Shown here one piece after another: positions 32,827 to 35,083 of a stretch of DNA of 35,083 nt. This DNA is from Psychrobacillus sp. BL-248-WT-3 (GTDB taxonomy: Bacteria; Bacillota; Bacilli; Bacillales_A; Planococcaceae). The position numbers and the translations under genes are program-made. A model generated the notes under the pieces. It searched no databases and was not told the origin of the DNA. It saw only the letters and a list, made by a program, of their open reading frames with translations. Within the stretch, counting starts at the first letter, position 1, and each line of letters opens with the position of its first letter. The stretch lies in assembly GCF_012843435.1 (NCBI RefSeq), contig NZ_JABAFC010000039.1:1-35083 (forward strand), in the 5' to 3' direction.

Positions 32827-33714
32827 TTATACTCGTAAAAATTTTCTAACTGACATGAAACTACCCCAAATACCGATTAAAACTCCCATTAATAGAATTA
32901 ATGCGTTTAACTGATAAATGAATGGGGAAAACTCTAGTAAATTAAATAAATTTCCTAGCTCTAATTTAGGCTGTAATGCATTATAAAGATTATAGTAAAG
33001 CACCGTAACTAACGTGATTGGTACAATCGCTCCTAAAATACCAAGCCACATACCTTCTAATATGAAGGGGATACGGATAAACCAGTTTGTAGCTCCAACT
33101 AGTTTCATAATCTCTATATCTCGTCGTCTAGCAACAATCGTGATTCGAATAGTATTCGAAATTAAGAACATAGCTGTAAATAATAGAGCAAGGATCAACA
33201 CTACGCCCACGTTTCTACCCATATTAAGTACAGAGAATAATCTTTCTATTTTACCTTCTCCGTAGCTCACCTCAAATGTGTTATCTAACTTATCGATTTC
33301 CTTCGCAATCGCTTCAGTCTCTTGAGGATCTACCGCTTTTGCATAAAAAACATTATGTAATGGGTTTTCTTGTTCATATAACTCTAAATCTGATCCAAAA
33401 TCCATAACAAGTTTCTTTAGTTCTTCTCCCTTAGTCGCATATACTAGCTCTGCAACACCTGGAAGATTTTTAATGTCTTCTTCTAGCTTGGTGATTTCTT
33501 CTTCACTTGCTGTCAATTCGACGTAAATTTTTACTTCTACGTCTCTTTCTAGGTCGTCTGCTACTTTATTTAAATTCATCATAATCATGACGAATACGCC
33601 TACCAGTAATAATGTAACGGTAACAGCACTGACGGATGCAAATGTCATCCAACCATTTCTGCTGATACTTTTTAAGCTATCTCTGAAGTGTCGTCCTGCT
33701 GTTCTAGCCTTCAT
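32827..33714 (-). CDS. ftsX: Cell-division ABC transporter permease FtsX
   Basis: A 295-residue FtsX with four membrane helices (near 22-44, 170-192, 217-240 and 266-288). Its large extracellular loop (about 50-165) is the part that binds the coiled coil of the hydrolase. The ARRRDIEIMKLVGAT segment (about 199-213) before helix 3 is diagnostic. It overlaps ftsE by 11 bp, and GGAGGAG precedes the ATG. With FtsE it transmits ATP hydrolysis across the membrane rather than moving a substrate. Confidence 0.95.
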   Translation of the reverse strand: MKARTAGRHFRDSLKSISRNGWMTFASVSAVTVTLLLVGVFVMIMMNLNKVADDLERDVEVKIYVELTASEEEITKLEEDIKNLPGVAELVYATKGEELKKLVMDFGSDLELYEQENPLHNVFYAKAVDPQETEAIAKEIDKLDNTFEVSYGEGKIERLFSVLNMGRNVGVVLILALLFTAMFLISNTIRITIVARRRDIEIMKLVGATNWFIRIPFILEGMWLGILGAIVPITLVTVLYYNLYNALQPKLELGNLFNLLEFSPFIYQLNALILLMGVLIGIWGSFMSVRKFLRV

Positions 33715-34390
33715 ATCCGTAATCTCCTCCGTACTCGTCTCGAGTGATTAAGCCACCCTCAACTACAATAACACGGTGTCGAATTGTATTTACAATTTCT
33801 CTATTATGAGTTGCCATAACAATTGTAGTTCCTCGGGAATTAATTTCTTCAAATGTGTTCATAATTTCCCATGAAGTTTCGGGGTCTAAATTTCCGGTCG
33901 GCTCATCTGCAATTACTAGTTTAGGAGTATTCACAATGGAGCGCGCTATAGAAACACGTTGTTGTTCCCCGCCTGATAGTTCTGTCGGGAACATTCTAGC
34001 TTTATTTTTTAGTCCCACTAGCTCCAATACATCCATTACTTTTTTCCGGATCACCTTAGGGGATTCCTCTATTACTTCTAAAGCAAAGGCAACGTTTTCA
34101 TAAACGTTCAGTCGAGGAAGTAGTTTGAAATCTTGAAAGACAACGCCAATCTGTCTTCTTAAGTAAGGAACATTTTTATTTTTTAAGGTTGCTAAATTCA
34201 TACCATTGACTATGATCGTACCTGACGTTGGGCGTTCTTCTCGATACATCATTTTAATAAATGTCGATTTTCCTGCACCACTGGGTCCAACTACGTATAC
34301 AAATTCGCCCTGCTTAATATTTACGTCAATCCCGTTAGCTGCAACAATACCATTAGGATATTTTTTATAGACTTTAGTCATTTCTATCAT
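33704..34390 (-). CDS. ftsE: Cell-division ABC transporter ATPase FtsE
   Basis: A 228-residue ABC ATPase with Walker A GPSGAGKST (about 36-44), Q-loop FQDFKLL, signature LSGGEQQR (about 138-145), Walker B VIADEPTGNLDP and switch His in MATHNREI. The opening MIEMTKVYKKYPNG and overall length match FtsE of Bacillales. It is the first gene of the ftsE-ftsX-M23 operon. AGGTGG precedes the ATG. Confidence 0.96.
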   Translation of the reverse strand: MIEMTKVYKKYPNGIVAANGIDVNIKQGEFVYVVGPSGAGKSTFIKMMYREERPTSGTIIVNGMNLATLKNKNVPYLRRQIGVVFQDFKLLPRLNVYENVAFALEVIEESPKVIRKKVMDVLELVGLKNKARMFPTELSGGEQQRVSIARSIVNTPKLVIADEPTGNLDPETSWEIMNTFEEINSRGTTIVMATHNREIVNTIRHRVIVVEGGLITRDEYGGDYGYEG

Positions 34391-34435
34391 TTTATACCAC
34401 CTAATTACTTTCTTTTATTAAATACAACAATGCTT

Positions 34436-34444
34436 ATTATAACA
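34436..34444 (-). promoter_or_regulatory. Extended -10 promoter element of ftsE
   Basis: On the - strand TGTTATAAT (34444-34436) is an extended -10 (TGn before a perfect TATAAT), 46 bp before the ftsE ATG. No good -35 box is seen at 16-18 bp. Confidence 0.45.
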
Positions 34445-34813
34445 CTTGATGTCTTTCTTAATGTTACAAATAGATTTCATTTTGTAGGTAAATTTAGTCA
34501 GAAAAACTAAAATATTAGCGATTTTTCAGTTTTTTTAGTGTTTTTTACTCAGTTACAAAAGGACTATACCCTTTATTTCTACACTTTCTTTCATAATTCC
34601 TGCTATATTTTGTTGCCAGTGAAAATATTAATAACTACAGGTTTATTTCTCCAATATAGTTAACATTCTGTGAAAATCGACAAATAAAGCTATGAAGTTG
34701 GGATCGTTTCTTGGTGCGAATTTGGGATGTGATATGAGGGTCTTGTAATATTTATGGGATTTTTTGGACGGAATTGATTGAGTTTGGGTAGGTATTGGAG
34801 ATTAATGGATGAT

Positions 34814-34995
34814 GATAGGTGTGGGTTGCGGGGATTTAGGTGACACTTTGCTTTATTTATGTGCGTTTCCCTGAGGTTTAGTTTATACCTTCTCTATGTT
34901 TAGGTGCGTTTGGTGGGGTTAGGTGCGGATTCCTGAGTTTTAGGTGACACTTTGCTTTATTTATGTGCGTCTCGCTGGTTGTTAGGTTACACCAG
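34814..34995. repeat. Intergenic repeat tract with an exact 32-bp direct repeat
   Basis: A 32-bp sequence starting TTTAGGTGACACTTTGC occurs identically at 34835-34866 and 34939-34970, 104 bp apart. Between and around them the shorter motif TTAGGTGCG recurs (34900, 34919), with variants near 34815 and 34983. The tract is G/T-biased on the + strand, and no open frame spans it. The remainder of the gap between ftsE and the edge gene (34445-34813) is A+T-rich; I see nothing further in it. Confidence 0.8.
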
Positions 34996-35063
34996 CACTA
35001 TAATTAGAGAACGTATAAAATTTTGTGTAAATGACCATAACTTTCCTATAGGAGATGATCATT

Positions 35064-35083
35064 ATGCAAAATTACGAAAATAT
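35064..35083 (+). CDS. Start of a + strand gene cut by the window edge
   Basis: AGGAGATGATC stands just before an ATG at 35064, and the first six codons read MQNYEN. The ribosome site and spacing are convincing, but the fragment is too short to identify. In B. subtilis the neighbour here would be cccB/prfB on the ftsE strand, so a divergent gene at this place differs. Confidence 0.45.

Noticed and set aside
1-35083. tRNA, rRNA, transposase or integrase genes
   Set aside because: None was recognised on either strand; no cloverleaf-like T-arm motif or transposase-like frame was found by eye.

Overview
The window looks like chromosome of a low-GC Gram-positive of the order Bacillales, most likely a Bacillaceae or Planococcaceae relative (Psychrobacillus/Lysinibacillus-like; this placement is inference). 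The grounds are Shine-Dalgarno sites of the AGGAGG type, frequent TTG and GTG starts, a CtsR operator, an S-box riboswitch, and gene neighbourhoods matching Bacillus subtilis: yitS-U-V-W, yisK-yisL, addB-addA, and ftsE-ftsX...ctpB-minJ-csbA.

Layout. (1) 1-3139: a short ClpB disaggregase (-) under a CtsR operator, divergent from an Fnr regulator (+) with a C-terminal cysteine cluster. (2) 3181-6763: yitW and yitV (-), divergent from yitU and a DegV gene yitS (+), then a DUF3231 gene (+). (3) 6764-10600: an accessory stretch with a tandem pair of 125-bp repeats, a membrane-anchored GH13 alpha-amylase homologue that has lost its catalytic residues, two tandem copies of a strongly structured, terminator-ended element that may be a new small RNA, an orphan ABC-type ATPase and a decayed gene fragment. 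(4) 10634-21657 (-): yisL, yisK, a DUF418 membrane protein, addA, addB, signal peptidase I and a TVP38-family membrane protein. (5) 21768-27410 (+): azlC-azlD, a 134-bp foldback repeat, then an S-box riboswitch controlling metN-metI-metQ and an M20 amidohydrolase. (6) 27474-34390: a 21-bp-period repeat tract, then (-) csbA, minJ, ctpB, a TlpA/ResA-like thioredoxin, an M23 hydrolase, ftsX and ftsE. (7) 34391-35083: a repeat-bearing intergenic region and the first codons of a + strand gene.

How genes work together. ftsE, ftsX and the M23 hydrolase form an envelope-remodelling unit: an ABC-type transmembrane switch and its secreted peptidoglycan hydrolase. ctpB (sporulation signalling protease) and minJ (division-site selection) lie just downstream. 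addA and addB encode the two subunits of the Chi-regulated helicase-nuclease. The S-box operon couples methionine (or methionine-derivative) uptake to an amidohydrolase that may release the free amino acid.

The items most worth checking are the tandem structured elements at 8757-9456, the catalytically dead GH13 protein, the N-domain-less ClpB, and the several families of structured or tandem intergenic repeats.
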